30,874 nucleotides of DNA from a virus (IMGVR_UViG_3300030103_002196:1-30874), one strand, 5' to 3'. Shown: positions 8,152-17,573, counted from the stretch's first letter. Notes: generated by a model from the letters alone, not told the origin. A program made the numbers and translations.

Positions 8152-9212
8152 TGTCATTTGGAGTATCATTTTTAACAGGAGCATTACAACAACAGCTAGA
8201 TAACTGGAGTGCAGATGATGAACGTATAGGCAAATTAGTAGAAGGTTTAAACGATAAATTAGTTACTGCTGATGATAACGCTACAGAAAAAGCAAATAAA
8301 CTAACTAAAGTTGCAAATATTCTTAATGCTAGTTATGGTCAAAATGGCATCTATCAGTTAGCTTATCAAGTAGACAATAATGCTATTGATTTTAATGATG
8401 ATGTAAATGACATTGCAGATAGAGTTTCTAAATTTGAAATACCAGAAGAGTATATATCAAGCATAGCTAATCCTTATGATTATTTAGGTCAGCAAACTCA
8501 AGCCATGTACGAAAATGATATGTCAGCTTATAATGCTTTATACTCTAATGTAAATGTAGGTAATAAAACAGTAGAAATGTTAGTTCCTCCTAGAGATTTT
8601 TCTAAGTCTTATTCAGGATTACAAGAAGCACCTACTATAGGAGCAGAACCTTTAACTAGTGCAATGCCGGATGTAACAAAATCAGATATAGAAAATAATG
8701 CATATGGTAAAATGGCATTTTTAGTACAAAATCAAATACCTATAGCTGACGGTATGAATCCTAAGTTAGGTAAATTTGCATTAACTGAACTAGAATATAA
8801 TTTTCTTAGAAATGATATTAAAGGAGCAGACTCTGCTCAAGATATTTATAATAGCATTTTAATACACGCAGCAGAGGAATTTGGAGGTGCTAAATTTCTA
8901 ACTGATACTCCACCCGAAGAAGTAGTAGCAGGTATTAAAAACATATTAGCATTGGGAGATTTTGAAACAGGATATGGACAATCAGATATGTCAATGGCTC
9001 AGGGAGATACTAATGTTAATGCATTTTTAAATCAAACAAATGTATATAGTAATGCTGATGCCTTATCTAATTATCAAAAAAACTTACCTAGAGTAGAAAT
9101 AGACTTTGATGCTTTAAGTGATAAAGAAGCAAATGAAATACTAAGTAATGTAACACAAGGAACTATAATAGAATTTAAAACTGGCGGACAAACCTATTTT
9201 GTAGAGTTTTAA
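8151..9212 (+). CDS. Conserved virion-associated protein, function unknown
   Basis: The 353-residue product is acidic, rich in Asn, Asp and Ala, with no signal peptide or membrane span. The N-terminal 110 residues look helical (LQQQLDNWSADDERIGKLV). A later part (ELEYNFLRNDIKGA, DIYNSILIHAAEEFGG) also looks helical. It lies between two large structural-type genes, with an SD-like GGAGAAG before the ATG. I recognise no family; a role in the internal head or ejection complex is inferred from position. Confidence 0.65.
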   Translation: MSFGVSFLTGALQQQLDNWSADDERIGKLVEGLNDKLVTADDNATEKANKLTKVANILNASYGQNGIYQLAYQVDNNAIDFNDDVNDIADRVSKFEIPEEYISSIANPYDYLGQQTQAMYENDMSAYNALYSNVNVGNKTVEMLVPPRDFSKSYSGLQEAPTIGAEPLTSAMPDVTKSDIENNAYGKMAFLVQNQIPIADGMNPKLGKFALTELEYNFLRNDIKGADSAQDIYNSILIHAAEEFGGAKFLTDTPPEEVVAGIKNILALGDFETGYGQSDMSMAQGDTNVNAFLNQTNVYSNADALSNYQKNLPRVEIDFDALSDKEANEILSNVTQGTIIEFKTGGQTYFVEF

Positions 9213-9213
9213 A

Positions 9214-12200
9214 ATGGCAGATATAAACCTGTTAATCAATAAGCTTAATCAAGCTGATGTCGATGAACCTGTTATTCAACAGGATATTCCCCCTATTAAT
9301 AATTTAATAAATAAAATAAATCAAAAAGAAACAAAGACTAAATCTGTAGTGGATGACTTACAGAACAATATACTAAATGTAAATCCTTTAAAGGGTACTA
9401 TTATTACTGGAAAACAACAAGGGTTTGATGGTTTTACAGATATACCTGAAGAAGAAGGTAATCAACATTTATATAGCCAAGTTAAAAAACCTTTAAGTGT
9501 TGAAGGATTAAAAGAAGACGCTATACAGGGATTTAAAAATTCTGGTAATGCTTTTTTATATGGCTACTTAAATAGTGTATCTTCTTTCTATAATACATTA
9601 GCTAATATCCCCGGAGGACTTAATACATTAAGTAACTATGCATCTAATAAATTTGGTAAATCTTTAGAGGGGGCATACAGTGAAGATAGCGAATCAGGAT
9701 TAACTTATGCTTTCAATGTAGCAGAAGATTACTTAAGAAATTTATCTGTTCAATTTAATCCTCATTCGGAAAATCCATATTTTAATACTAAAGCTACTTA
9801 TGGGTATAGACCTACTGACCCTGATACCTTCTCAGAAAAATTAACATCGGCTTTTGCTGCTGCCCCTGTAACTATTGGAGAGTATATTCCTGCCACTAGA
9901 TTATTAAAATCTATGCCTTTAGGATTTGCAACAACAGATGCATTAAGAGAATCCGATAAAGGATTAGAAGAAGCAGCAGTAGCAGGTGCTAAAGGTTACA
10001 TGTTAGGTAGGATTATGAAAGTCTTAGAACCTTTTAATGTAAGAACTAGAGTTACAACTATGAGTGCATTAGGTTATGGTGCAACTGATGGTGATTACGA
10101 AGATAAACTAGTTGGTGGTATTACATTTGGAGCATTAAGTGCTATTGGTAACTTAGATGGTAAAGGTATTGGACAAGCTAAAAAAGATTTAAATGCTTAC
10201 CTAAGTGGGCAAAATTCAAAACAATATAAGTTTCATAGACAAGTAGAAGCTGAAAATAATAAACAATTAAATATGATTGAAAATAAATCAAATGAATATA
10301 CTCAATTAAATGAACAATTAATTCTTGCTAAGGATGCAGCCGGGAAAGGTGAAAAAACTTTAGGTAAAAAAGAAATGAACTCTCTTGAAAAGAGGATTAA
10401 TAAATTAGAAGGGGAGATATATACTTTAAGAGATAATTATAATAAGACAAATGCATTTGCAGAAATGTCTAAAGAGTTTTTAGATTTACGTTCTGTTCAA
10501 ACAGTAGTTAGTAGCTTAATTAAACCTGTAAGAGTTAAAACTAATAAAAAAACAAAAAAGAAAGAATATGAATACGAGCCTACAGAAAAAGATATTAGTA
10601 CCAAAGGAATAAATGGTGCTATTAATGAATTTATATTTCAATCTGCCCCTGCAAGATTTGTAGGAAAAGCAACAAATTCTCTATTTAAAAAAGGTGTAGA
10701 TTTAGTTACTCAAAATAGAATAGCAGCAGAAAATACTATAGATGCAATTTTACGTAATCCTGTATTTAATAAAGCTGAACCTTACTTTGTTAATGTTATT
10801 AAAGGATTAACACCTAAGTCAGGTAAAGAAATAAGCTTATTACCTGCTAATCAATATGCTAAAACAGGAAGAGACCCTAATTCTATTGAAGCTATTCTAG
10901 AAACAAATTCTAAATTTCTAAATGGAGTTATAGAAAAACTTCCTGCTATAGAAAAATTTGCTTCTCAAAATAAAAAGAACAATAAATTATTTAGTAAAAA
11001 AGAAGGAGACTTAACTAATAAAGCATTAATAGATAAATTTAATTTTAATAAGAATGAAATATTAGTATACAAAACTTTAAGAAAAGGATTAAAAGATAGT
11101 TTAAAATTTTATAATGAAATGGGGGCTAAATATGGAGGTGCAGAATTTATACCTGTTAAAGAGCTACCTTCTTATTTTCCTCATATATGGTTGGCTGACT
11201 ACAGGATATTTGTTAGAAAAAAATCTAATAATGAATTAGTAACAGTATTACCTGCAAACAATATTGCTTCTGCTAAATTGGTGCAAAAAGCTGTAGAAAA
11301 AAAATTAGACGGTGTAAAAACACAGCTAGATTCAGCACAAAGAACAGGAGATATGCAAGTATCTGTTTTCGCAGAAACCATGAACTTTTTAAGAAATAAT
11401 AAAGAGTTAGCTAAAGAGGTTAGGGATGCATTTGAAGCTAATTATATAAAGCAAGGATTTAACATTCATAAAATGCCACGTAAACAAAAGTTCGTGGATG
11501 GTTATCTTGGTGCTAATACTAATATCTTTAAAGTATTAGGTATGCCTGAGTCTATAGTAAGAATGAAAAGAAGTTCTGATTTTGTAAAAAGCTATATGGC
11601 ATACATTCAAGGTGCTGTAAGAAGTGGTTATCAAATAAAATTAAGAAGAGAATTAAAAGATTTAACTATGGATAAAAATATAAGTAAACACTATACAAAT
11701 ACTGTGGAATTATTAAACAGATATTATAGTGCTATTTTTTCTGGTGATTTTACCCCTTTAAAAAAGAGTAAAGGTAATACACATTTAATAGATGCTGCTT
11801 TTGAAAACTATTTAGGTAAATATGTAGGTGCTAATTTCGTTGATAGATTTGTCAATAGAGTAAACTCTTTTACTTTAACTACTAGATTACTTATGTTCAA
11901 CATGAGATTTGCCTTATCTCAGGTTATACAACCTTATCAGATGATTGCTATGGGTGGTCAATTAGCTAGACTAAGAGCAATAGGTGAGGGTGGAAGCCCT
12001 ATGGAAGCTTTCTTTAAATCACAAAAAGATTTAATTGCACCTAGTAAAGAAGCGAAGGAAGTAATCCAAGAAGCAGTTAAAAATAGAAATATATCTGCAG
12101 CATTTATTAATGAATTTAGTTCTGCAATTAGAGGTAAATCATTTCAAAATTTTGAAAAGTTTTTAAACGCTGTTACAGGTAAAGGATTCTCTGCAAGACT

Positions 12201-13416
12201 AGAGCAGTTCTCTCGTATGAACGCTACTTTAATGTTTTATCACTCACTAAGAGAGGGTGGTATGTCTCATAAAATGGCTAAAGATAGAGCATGGCAATTA
12301 TCAGATACCTATATGGTAGAGTATAATGCTACCCAAAGACCAATGTTATATGGTTCATCAGGGTTATTAGGTAGAACTTTAGGAAAAACTTTTGGTTTAT
12401 TTAAAACATTTCAGCACAATTATTTAGCACAAATGGTAGAACATGTTAGAACTACACAAAAAACTGGAGATATTATGCCAACAGCATCTTTTGCAGCTAG
12501 TATGGTATTCACTGCAGGTTTGTATGGAGTGATAGGTATAGAAACTGCTGATATATTATTAAAGACTTTAGATAAAACAGTAGGAGGATTAGGAAGACAA
12601 TTTAAAAAAGATTTTAGAATACCTACTTTTTCAGAATGGTTATATGAAAATAATTTTCACCCCTACTTATTATTTGGTGTGCCTTCAACAATGTTAAACA
12701 CAGATTTAACAGCAACTTTAGCTGCTCCTTCTATGATGGGTTTGGATACCGTATTTGCAATGCCTCCGGGATTACAGTTAGTAAATAATGTAGGAACAGC
12801 AACATATAATTATGTTGGTAAAAAATGGAATGGTATAGCTACTGAAGGAGACGCTATGTTATTTCATAACTCTTATGCTCCTAATATAATGAAACCTTTT
12901 ATTGAAGCATATTATAACGCAAAGATGAGAGGTAAGGAAGCTGATTTACCTTTCCCTCTCGCTGTACCTGAGTTAACTATTGAATATCTGAAAGATGTAG
13001 AAAAAGGAGAGACAGGTGTAGTAGTAGTAGGAGCAGGAGATAAAATACGTGCAAAAATAGATAGAGATATAACAGATTGGTCTCGTAGATTATTCTCTTC
13101 ATATACTATAAAAGAGGCATATATAAATAAATCTATCTGGCATGTAACTAAAATGAAAAATAGAAAAGCTATGAAAGAAGAAGATTGGACAGAGTATGCT
13201 GCTATATCTGTTTTAAAAGGCGGAGGAATACCCGATGAATATATAGATTATATGGCAACACAAGGTTACAGTGGCAGTAGAATTGTTTTAAAAGTAAAAA
13301 ATAAATTAAAAGATTTAACACAGGATGTAATTTTTAAAAACTTAAAAGGAGATGTTACAATAGACAAAAAAAATCTAGCAGACACTATGACTAATGATTA
13401 CATAAAAATTGATTAA
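9214..13416 (+). CDS. 1400-residue internal virion or DNA-ejection protein candidate
   Basis: This is the largest gene in the window. The product has a polar N-terminal 110 residues, a hydrophobic helical part (FAAAPVTIGEYIPATRLL, about 208-225), a coiled coil at about 340-410, a Lys-rich linker near 445, a conserved-looking block near 650 (LPSYFPHIWLADYRIFVRK), and a hydrophobic helix near 1093-1112. Size, place after the Gln/Ala-rich protein and before lysis genes, and lack of enzyme motifs fit the large ejection proteins of podoviruses such as T7 gp16, although sequence likeness to T7 is not evident. I saw no lytic transglycosylase motif. Its stop overlaps the next ATG by one base. Confidence 0.7.
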   Translation: MADINLLINKLNQADVDEPVIQQDIPPINNLINKINQKETKTKSVVDDLQNNILNVNPLKGTIITGKQQGFDGFTDIPEEEGNQHLYSQVKKPLSVEGLKEDAIQGFKNSGNAFLYGYLNSVSSFYNTLANIPGGLNTLSNYASNKFGKSLEGAYSEDSESGLTYAFNVAEDYLRNLSVQFNPHSENPYFNTKATYGYRPTDPDTFSEKLTSAFAAAPVTIGEYIPATRLLKSMPLGFATTDALRESDKGLEEAAVAGAKGYMLGRIMKVLEPFNVRTRVTTMSALGYGATDGDYEDKLVGGITFGALSAIGNLDGKGIGQAKKDLNAYLSGQNSKQYKFHRQVEAENNKQLNMIENKSNEYTQLNEQLILAKDAAGKGEKTLGKKEMNSLEKRINKLEGEIYTLRDNYNKTNAFAEMSKEFLDLRSVQTVVSSLIKPVRVKTNKKTKKKEYEYEPTEKDISTKGINGAINEFIFQSAPARFVGKATNSLFKKGVDLVTQNRIAAENTIDAILRNPVFNKAEPYFVNVIKGLTPKSGKEISLLPANQYAKTGRDPNSIEAILETNSKFLNGVIEKLPAIEKFASQNKKNNKLFSKKEGDLTNKALIDKFNFNKNEILVYKTLRKGLKDSLKFYNEMGAKYGGAEFIPVKELPSYFPHIWLADYRIFVRKKSNNELVTVLPANNIASAKLVQKAVEKKLDGVKTQLDSAQRTGDMQVSVFAETMNFLRNNKELAKEVRDAFEANYIKQGFNIHKMPRKQKFVDGYLGANTNIFKVLGMPESIVRMKRSSDFVKSYMAYIQGAVRSGYQIKLRRELKDLTMDKNISKHYTNTVELLNRYYSAIFSGDFTPLKKSKGNTHLIDAAFENYLGKYVGANFVDRFVNRVNSFTLTTRLLMFNMRFALSQVIQPYQMIAMGGQLARLRAIGEGGSPMEAFFKSQKDLIAPSKEAKEVIQEAVKNRNISAAFINEFSSAIRGKSFQNFEKFLNAVTGKGFSARLEQFSRMNATLMFYHSLREGGMSHKMAKDRAWQLSDTYMVEYNATQRPMLYGSSGLLGRTLGKTFGLFKTFQHNYLAQMVEHVRTTQKTGDIMPTASFAASMVFTAGLYGVIGIETADILLKTLDKTVGGLGRQFKKDFRIPTFSEWLYENNFHPYLLFGVPSTMLNTDLTATLAAPSMMGLDTVFAMPPGLQLVNNVGTATYNYVGKKWNGIATEGDAMLFHNSYAPNIMKPFIEAYYNAKMRGKEADLPFPLAVPELTIEYLKDVEKGETGVVVVGAGDKIRAKIDRDITDWSRRLFSSYTIKEAYINKSIWHVTKMKNRKAMKEEDWTEYAAISVLKGGGIPDEYIDYMATQGYSGSRIVLKVKNKLKDLTQDVIFKNLKGDVTIDKKNLADTMTNDYIKID

Positions 13417-13664
13417 TGAAATATGTACTTATATTAATATTATTTTTTAATGGAGAAACTAATCCTAAAATATTTAAATACGCATATGTAGATTTTTTAG
13501 ACGAAAATACTTGTCTGCTTTTCAAAGAAAAACAAGGAGCATTATTACAACAAACTATACAAAAACAGTTTAGTAACAAAGAAATTAAGTATCAAGAAAT
13601 GACGTGTTGGAATATAAAACAATGGTTAGAATATAATAAAACTTTACAAGGAGTAGAAGCATAA
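13416..13664 (+). CDS. Small exported protein next to the lysis genes, function unknown
   Basis: The 82-residue product starts with a short hydrophobic segment (MKYVLILILFF) that could be a signal peptide. Two cysteines (in ENTCLLF and MTCWNI) flank a helical region, suggesting a disulfide-bonded periplasmic protein. The gene is sandwiched between the 1400-residue protein and the holin with one-base overlaps, so a spanin-like or lysis-helper role is conceivable, but no lipobox or coiled-coil spanin pattern is clear. Confidence 0.6.
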   Translation: MKYVLILILFFNGETNPKIFKYAYVDFLDENTCLLFKEKQGALLQQTIQKQFSNKEIKYQEMTCWNIKQWLEYNKTLQGVEA

Positions 13665-14077
13665 TGTTAAGTAAATTATTAGGGGGAAGTTTAGTAGACA
13701 CTGTAGGGAAAGTAATTGATTCAGTCCATACTAGTGAAGAAGAAAAACTTGCCGCAAGAAATAAATTAAAAGAATTAGAAAACGAAATTAATTCTAAACA
13801 AATGGATATAAATTTAGCTGATGCTAAATCTACAGCTACAGGTATTGGGGGTATCATGCAGCGAAGTTGGAGACCCCTAATCGGAATGTCCTGTGCCTTA
13901 GCTATATTGTGGGAGTATGTGCTAAAACAATTTTTAGTATTTATTCTAGCTGCATTTAGTGTAGAACACGCACCATTACCTGAGTTAGATATGGCTACAC
14001 TTTTTCCTTTAGTCACCGCACTTTTAGGCATGGCGGGATTACGTAGCTTCGAAAAATCTAAAAAAATTACTAAATAG
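13664..14077 (+). CDS. Holin of the GTA 3TM type
   Basis: The 137-residue product has a charged helical N-terminus (TSEEEKLAARNKLKELENEI), the family-typical IMQRSWRPLIGMSCALAILWEYV segment (residues about 66-88, given here as IMQRSWRPLIG) and further hydrophobic spans (VFILAAFSV and LFPLVTALLGMAGL), ending in a basic tail. This fits the 'Holin of 3TMs, for gene-transfer release' family, which makes membrane lesions that let the endolysin out. The GH24 lysozyme follows 13 bases later, and the endolysin lacks a signal peptide, so it needs such a partner. Confidence 0.85.
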   Translation: MLSKLLGGSLVDTVGKVIDSVHTSEEEKLAARNKLKELENEINSKQMDINLADAKSTATGIGGIMQRSWRPLIGMSCALAILWEYVLKQFLVFILAAFSVEHAPLPELDMATLFPLVTALLGMAGLRSFEKSKKITK

Positions 14078-14090
14078 TGTAGGAGGATTA

Positions 14091-14522
14091 ATGTCAGATA
14101 TAATTAAAGATGCACTGAAAGAAAGAATAAAACAACATGAAGGATATAGGCTAGATACCTATATAGATACTCTCGGATTCAAAACAGGGGGCTATGGGCA
14201 TAAAATGTTACCCGGAGAAGAACCACCTAAAGATAAAGAGGGATGGGATAAAATATTTGAAGAAGATTTTGATAAAGCATGGAACTTAATGCAAAAGTTA
14301 TGTATGGAAAATGATTTAGATATACCTGCAAAAGCTAAAGGTATTCTATGCGAGATGATTTTTCAAATGGGGTTTGCCGGTGTATCAAAATTTAAAAATA
14401 TGATTAGATATTTAAAAGAGGGCAACTTTCCTGATGCCGCAAACGAGATGTTGCAGAGCAGGTGGTATAGACAAACCCCCAACAGAGCAAGAGCCTTGAG
14501 TATGGAAATGAGACTTGTTTAA
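14091..14522 (+). CDS. GH24 (T4-type) endolysin / lysozyme
   Basis: The 143-residue product aligns by eye with T4 lysozyme at the active site: HEGYRLDTYIDTLGFKTGG shows Glu17, Asp26 and Thr32 with the exact spacing of the T4 E11-D20-T26 triad, followed by YGH. The C-terminal RWYRQTPNRARAL motif is also typical. It should cut the glycan strands of peptidoglycan at the end of infection. AGGAGG lies 5 bases before the ATG. No export signal is present. It is the last plus-strand gene of the late block; its stop overlaps the facing minus-strand gene by 4 bases. Confidence 0.95.
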   Translation: MSDIIKDALKERIKQHEGYRLDTYIDTLGFKTGGYGHKMLPGEEPPKDKEGWDKIFEEDFDKAWNLMQKLCMENDLDIPAKAKGILCEMIFQMGFAGVSKFKNMIRYLKEGNFPDAANEMLQSRWYRQTPNRARALSMEMRLV

Positions 14523-14776
14523 TTCATATTAATAGTATTTTTAATTCTGTCATATAAATCCTCATAAATATAAATAGTATCGTAAATAATAGAAGATAAT
14601 AATACTGAGTTTTCATAATCAGGAAATTTTTTTTTAAATGTATTAATTAAATCAGAAGGTTTAATATAGTCTAAGTCTAGTTTTATTTCCCCACTTTTAT
14701 CTAATTTAACTCTGATGGTAGCAAGGTTACTACTTGCTTTGTTTTTTTGAGATGAAGTCTGCATTGACTTTTTCAT
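14519..14776 (-). CDS. Small protein of unknown function, last gene of the minus-strand operon
   Basis: The 85-residue product has a Ser/Lys/Gln-rich N-terminus and an acidic C-terminal part (LDYIKPSDLINTFKKKFPDY, then YIYEDLYDRI). Its start lies inside the 14730-14894 gene, with 47 bases shared in another frame. The ribosome site is weak (GAGAG), so re-initiation after the upstream gene is likely. It converges with the lysozyme gene, sharing 4 bases, and no clear terminator hairpin was seen between the two operons. Confidence 0.6.
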   Translation of the reverse strand: MKKSMQTSSQKNKASSNLATIRVKLDKSGEIKLDLDYIKPSDLINTFKKKFPDYENSVLLSSIIYDTIYIYEDLYDRIKNTINMN

Positions 14777-14894
14777 CTAATTCTCTCAGTTTACCAAGTA
14801 TCTCTATCAATCTTATTACTTCACCATAAGGTCTAGTAAATAAGTATCTTAGTAATGTTTGTATTTCTTCGTTATTAATTATGTATGTTTTCAT
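14730..14894 (-). CDS. 54-residue small protein, function unknown
   Basis: The frame begins MKTYIINNEEIQTLLRYL and ends ADFISKKQSK. A perfect AGGAGG sits 4 bases before the ATG, which is the best ribosome site in this part of the operon. The product is helical and charged with no membrane span. It starts 8 bases after the stop of the DUF3310 gene and overlaps the next gene by 47 bases. Confidence 0.65.
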   Translation of the reverse strand: MKTYIINNEEIQTLLRYLFTRPYGEVIRLIEILGKLRELDEKVNADFISKKQSK

Positions 14895-14902
14895 ACTGCC
14901 TC

Positions 14903-15139
14903 CTAATTTTTAATTATAATACCTTCACCCATTTCTTCCTCAAACTTTATAAGGTAATCCATATACCATTTTGCTTTCTGCAAATCTTCAAAGCCATTCT
15001 TTTCTCTGTGGCGAGATAAATACTTCCAAATCTGACCTTTTACATAACCTCGAAACTCATCTGTTGTAAGCTGTGATTTAATAGCTTCAATAGTTTCTAT
15101 GGTTTTTGTCTTGTAGTAATTTGGATTTATTTTATCCAT
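14903..15139 (-). CDS. DUF3310 (SaV-like) protein
   Basis: The 78-residue product matches the DUF3310 pattern over almost its full length: NPNYYK, IETIEAIKSQLT, EFRGYVKGQIWKYLSRHREKNG and EDLQKAKWYMDYLI (the third is the longest conserved block, residues about 28-49). DUF3310 is common in phage replication regions, sometimes fused or adjacent to nucleotide kinases, and its exact role is unclear. The start overlaps the upstream nuclease gene by 8 bases. Confidence 0.85.
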   Translation of the reverse strand: MDKINPNYYKTKTIETIEAIKSQLTTDEFRGYVKGQIWKYLSRHREKNGFEDLQKAKWYMDYLIKFEEEMGEGIIIKN

Positions 15140-15545
15140 TCTTTATGTTCTCCAACACAAATAATTCTTTTAATGGAACTAAAACAAATTTAGACTTTCT
15201 ATGGTCTCCACCTAATACATTTTTGTTTTTATACTTTTTTACAAGTTTCTTAACAGTACTTACTTTAAATACTAAAGTACAGTATTCTTCCTCACCGTCT
15301 GTTAAGATATGCATCCAATAATCAGCTTCGGTAACTGATATCCCACTGGGCTTATCATAACATTGAACTTCAATGGCAATGTTTCCTGTCTTCTGCCACC
15401 AATCTCTTTCAGATTTTATTTCAAATTTTTTATTAAAAAAAATATCGTGAATTTTCTTTTCACGCATCTTCCCATACTTTAAATCTAAATCAAATTTTTT
15501 TCTTGTATTATTGTCATCAGAGTTATTAAAATTGTCATCACTCAT
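15132..15545 (-). CDS. PD-(D/E)XK nuclease-like protein
   Basis: The 137-residue product has the order expected of a small PD-(D/E)XK endonuclease: an early glutamate (YGKMREKKI), then FEIKSERDW with a Glu42-x-Lys44 pair, the segment TGNIAIEVQC with Glu59, and KPSGISVTEADYWMHI. The last two blocks are typical of a nuclease family found beside phage replication genes. It may resolve branched DNA or degrade host DNA. It starts by a TAATG overlap after the 15545-15877 gene. Exact catalytic assignments are by eye. Confidence 0.75.
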   Translation of the reverse strand: MSDDNFNNSDDNNTRKKFDLDLKYGKMREKKIHDIFFNKKFEIKSERDWWQKTGNIAIEVQCYDKPSGISVTEADYWMHILTDGEEEYCTLVFKVSTVKKLVKKYKNKNVLGGDHRKSKFVLVPLKELFVLENIKNG

Positions 15546-15877
15546 TAGTTTAATTTACCATCATCACTTTTAAATTTTATATAATCTAATATATCTACTA
15601 TATTAGTATCATTACTATTGCCATTACCTTCTACTACAGGTTCTTCATAAAGTATTTTATTGTCTTCTTCTATAGCTTCTAATCCTAAATCATAAACATA
15701 GGCAGGGTCAGTCAAAGCCATTTTCATCATTCCCATAGCCATAATCTCACATGTTTTTTCATCTTCTGATGGATTTTTATTTTTCTTAATACTACACATA
15801 AATGAACCTTCCTTAGTTGGAACGGGAGTCACATATATTATAGGACCTCTTGATTCTAAGTCTTTACTTTTCGGCAT
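15545..15877 (-). CDS. Conserved protein of the replication operon, function unknown
   Basis: The 110-residue product begins MPKSKDLESRGPIIYVTPVP and has a compact helical centre (CEIMAMGMMKMALTDPAYVY) and an acidic, Asn-rich C-terminal tail. GGAGG lies 9 bases before the ATG, inside the end of the exonuclease gene. It sits between two nuclease genes, so an accessory role in recombination is possible. No family recognised. Confidence 0.65.
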   Translation of the reverse strand: MPKSKDLESRGPIIYVTPVPTKEGSFMCSIKKNKNPSEDEKTCEIMAMGMMKMALTDPAYVYDLGLEAIEEDNKILYEEPVVEGNGNSNDTNIVDILDYIKFKSDDGKLN

Positions 15878-16754
15878 CTTTATTTACCTCCTTGGGGTTT
15901 ACCACTTTAGTATACCAAAACCATCTAGGTGATTTTGCTTTTGACTGTTGCTGTGGAAGGTATTGTAAATCTTCTCCCCAACAAGTTTTTTTGTACGAGC
16001 AAAAAGAACAAACAGTACTTAATACTCTATTACCTGTATTTACTTTATTAAATGTTTCAGGAACGTCCTCGAAACATCTTTCAAATTCTTTATCATTTAC
16101 TAATGCATCTATATTTTCTTCAGCAATTTTTAAAGCTTTAACTTTATAATCTTCATTATAAGTAGGTGTCTCTACTATCTGCCATTCTCCAGTAGATTTA
16201 TTAATAACAATCCAACCACCAAAAGGTTTCCCCGAAGAATCAGAATACAAAGAGCCTTGAACTACATAACCAAAGTTATCATCTTCTTTGACATTATTAA
16301 AACCTTTAGCAAATTTATTATCATAAGCCCACGGAGATGCACTTTTAATATCATAAATTTTATCATCTATCTCAACATCATAAGTACCTTTAATTTTTAC
16401 ACCTGATAATTCATTATGAACTTCTTCCTGTTCAGACTGAATCTTTATACCTGCAGCTTTCATAATACCAATTGCTGCGGCTTCAATTAAATCTCCAAAT
16501 AAAACTCTCATTTTAAAATTATAAGGTGGGGCTTCTGATGAAGAATTATTTTTCTCCATTTGTAATTGGCATAATGGCTTACCAATACTAGACATTCTTA
16601 TTGAAAATTCTTTATTTCTTTCTTCTGTAAATTGTTTTCTAAATGCAGCTTTACAATCTTCTCCAAATTGTTCAATGATATCTTCTGATATGTTAACCCG
16701 CTCCGTAGTGGAACGGGATAATAGTTCTTGTACTTTTATTAGTAGTAAGTGCAC
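15864..16754 (-). CDS. Cas4/RecB-like exonuclease with probable Fe-S cluster
   Basis: The 296-residue product reads as a PD-(D/E)XK exonuclease: FGDLIEAA around residue 88, GTYDVEID with Asp126, YDIKSAS with Asp135 and Lys137, and VVQGSLYS with Gln167. Cys62 together with Cys249, Cys252 and Cys258 (VCSFCSYKKTCW) gives the four-cysteine spacing of the Fe-S cluster in Cas4 and AddB-type nucleases. It probably resects DNA ends for recombination or degrades host DNA. The only start that keeps the whole N-terminus is GTG right after the TAA of the single-strand-binding candidate (TAAGTG), pointing to coupled translation. Confidence 0.85.
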   Translation of the reverse strand: MHLLLIKVQELLSRSTTERVNISEDIIEQFGEDCKAAFRKQFTEERNKEFSIRMSSIGKPLCQLQMEKNNSSSEAPPYNFKMRVLFGDLIEAAAIGIMKAAGIKIQSEQEEVHNELSGVKIKGTYDVEIDDKIYDIKSASPWAYDNKFAKGFNNVKEDDNFGYVVQGSLYSDSSGKPFGGWIVINKSTGEWQIVETPTYNEDYKVKALKIAEENIDALVNDKEFERCFEDVPETFNKVNTGNRVLSTVCSFCSYKKTCWGEDLQYLPQQQSKAKSPRWFWYTKVVNPKEVNKDAEK

Positions 16755-17573
16755 TTACTGGGTTAATTGCTCTATAACTTTAGCATCATCTCCGTCTGAT
16801 TCTGCTTGAGTTGTAGCTTTACCATGCTGAGTAGTAACACTTTTATTTTCAGAATTAATTGTAGTTAGAAAACTCTCTAAAGTTTTTTCATCATCTTTAG
16901 TAAAGTTTAATTCTTTATCTTTATTAATTTTGTAAGTAGAAACAAAAAAACGTACTGCACCTGCTTTTCTTCTCTCCGTACCTAAAGTCAAAGTATATTT
17001 AAACATAGGTTTACCAAGATTAGTTAAGCCTGTAAATGCCTCGTTAACAATATTATAGTTAGTTCCTGTGTTTCTCCAAAGGACAGGGAAGTTATCAATA
17101 TCCACATCCTCACCTTTAGCATTTTTACCTTTAAAAGATACTGTGCCATAAGTCATTTTATAACACTTTATCTGTTTCTGAAGTTCTAATTCAGCAGGTG
17201 TGAGATTAGCTTTTTGTGACTCAGGAAGTTTACCACATCGTGTGCCACCTGATGTATCAAGAATATCTTCTTTCCAGTTCCTAAATATAACTGAACGAGA
17301 GGTATACTTTTTCTCAGCAGGATTGTAAGCCATATACTGATAGGCGGTGTAGAAAGGTCTAAATTCTACTGACTCACCATATATGTTTTGTTCTAGTTCT
17401 GGATGATATATTTGATAGTGACCTGTTGGTAATCTATTACCTTCGTCATCCTCTGCATCTCTGTTTATTTGTAATCGAGATAGCATGGGTCTATTTGTTT
17501 CAACAGTTTGTCCAATAGCTGCCATAATCTGAGCATCGGACATTCCTTTTACTGATATTTCATTAGTCATCAT
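16755..17573 (-). CDS. Probable single-stranded-DNA-binding-type replication protein
   Basis: The 272-residue product has no enzyme motif. It begins with a short leader (TNEISVKGMSDAQIMAAIGQ), continues with a beta-rich region of aromatic and basic residues (GHYQIYHPELEQNIYGESV, FRPFYTAYQYMAYNP, YKMTYGTVSF), and ends in a flexible acidic tail (ESDGDDAKVIEQ). That layout and its place between polymerase and exonuclease genes fit a ssDNA-binding protein; marine phages of the HMO-2011 group carry a similar gene. AAGGAG precedes the ATG. Identification is by context and shape, not by a clear OB-fold signature. Confidence 0.6.
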   Translation of the reverse strand: MMTNEISVKGMSDAQIMAAIGQTVETNRPMLSRLQINRDAEDDEGNRLPTGHYQIYHPELEQNIYGESVEFRPFYTAYQYMAYNPAEKKYTSRSVIFRNWKEDILDTSGGTRCGKLPESQKANLTPAELELQKQIKCYKMTYGTVSFKGKNAKGEDVDIDNFPVLWRNTGTNYNIVNEAFTGLTNLGKPMFKYTLTLGTERRKAGAVRFFVSTYKINKDKELNFTKDDEKTLESFLTTINSENKSVTTQHGKATTQAESDGDDAKVIEQLTQ

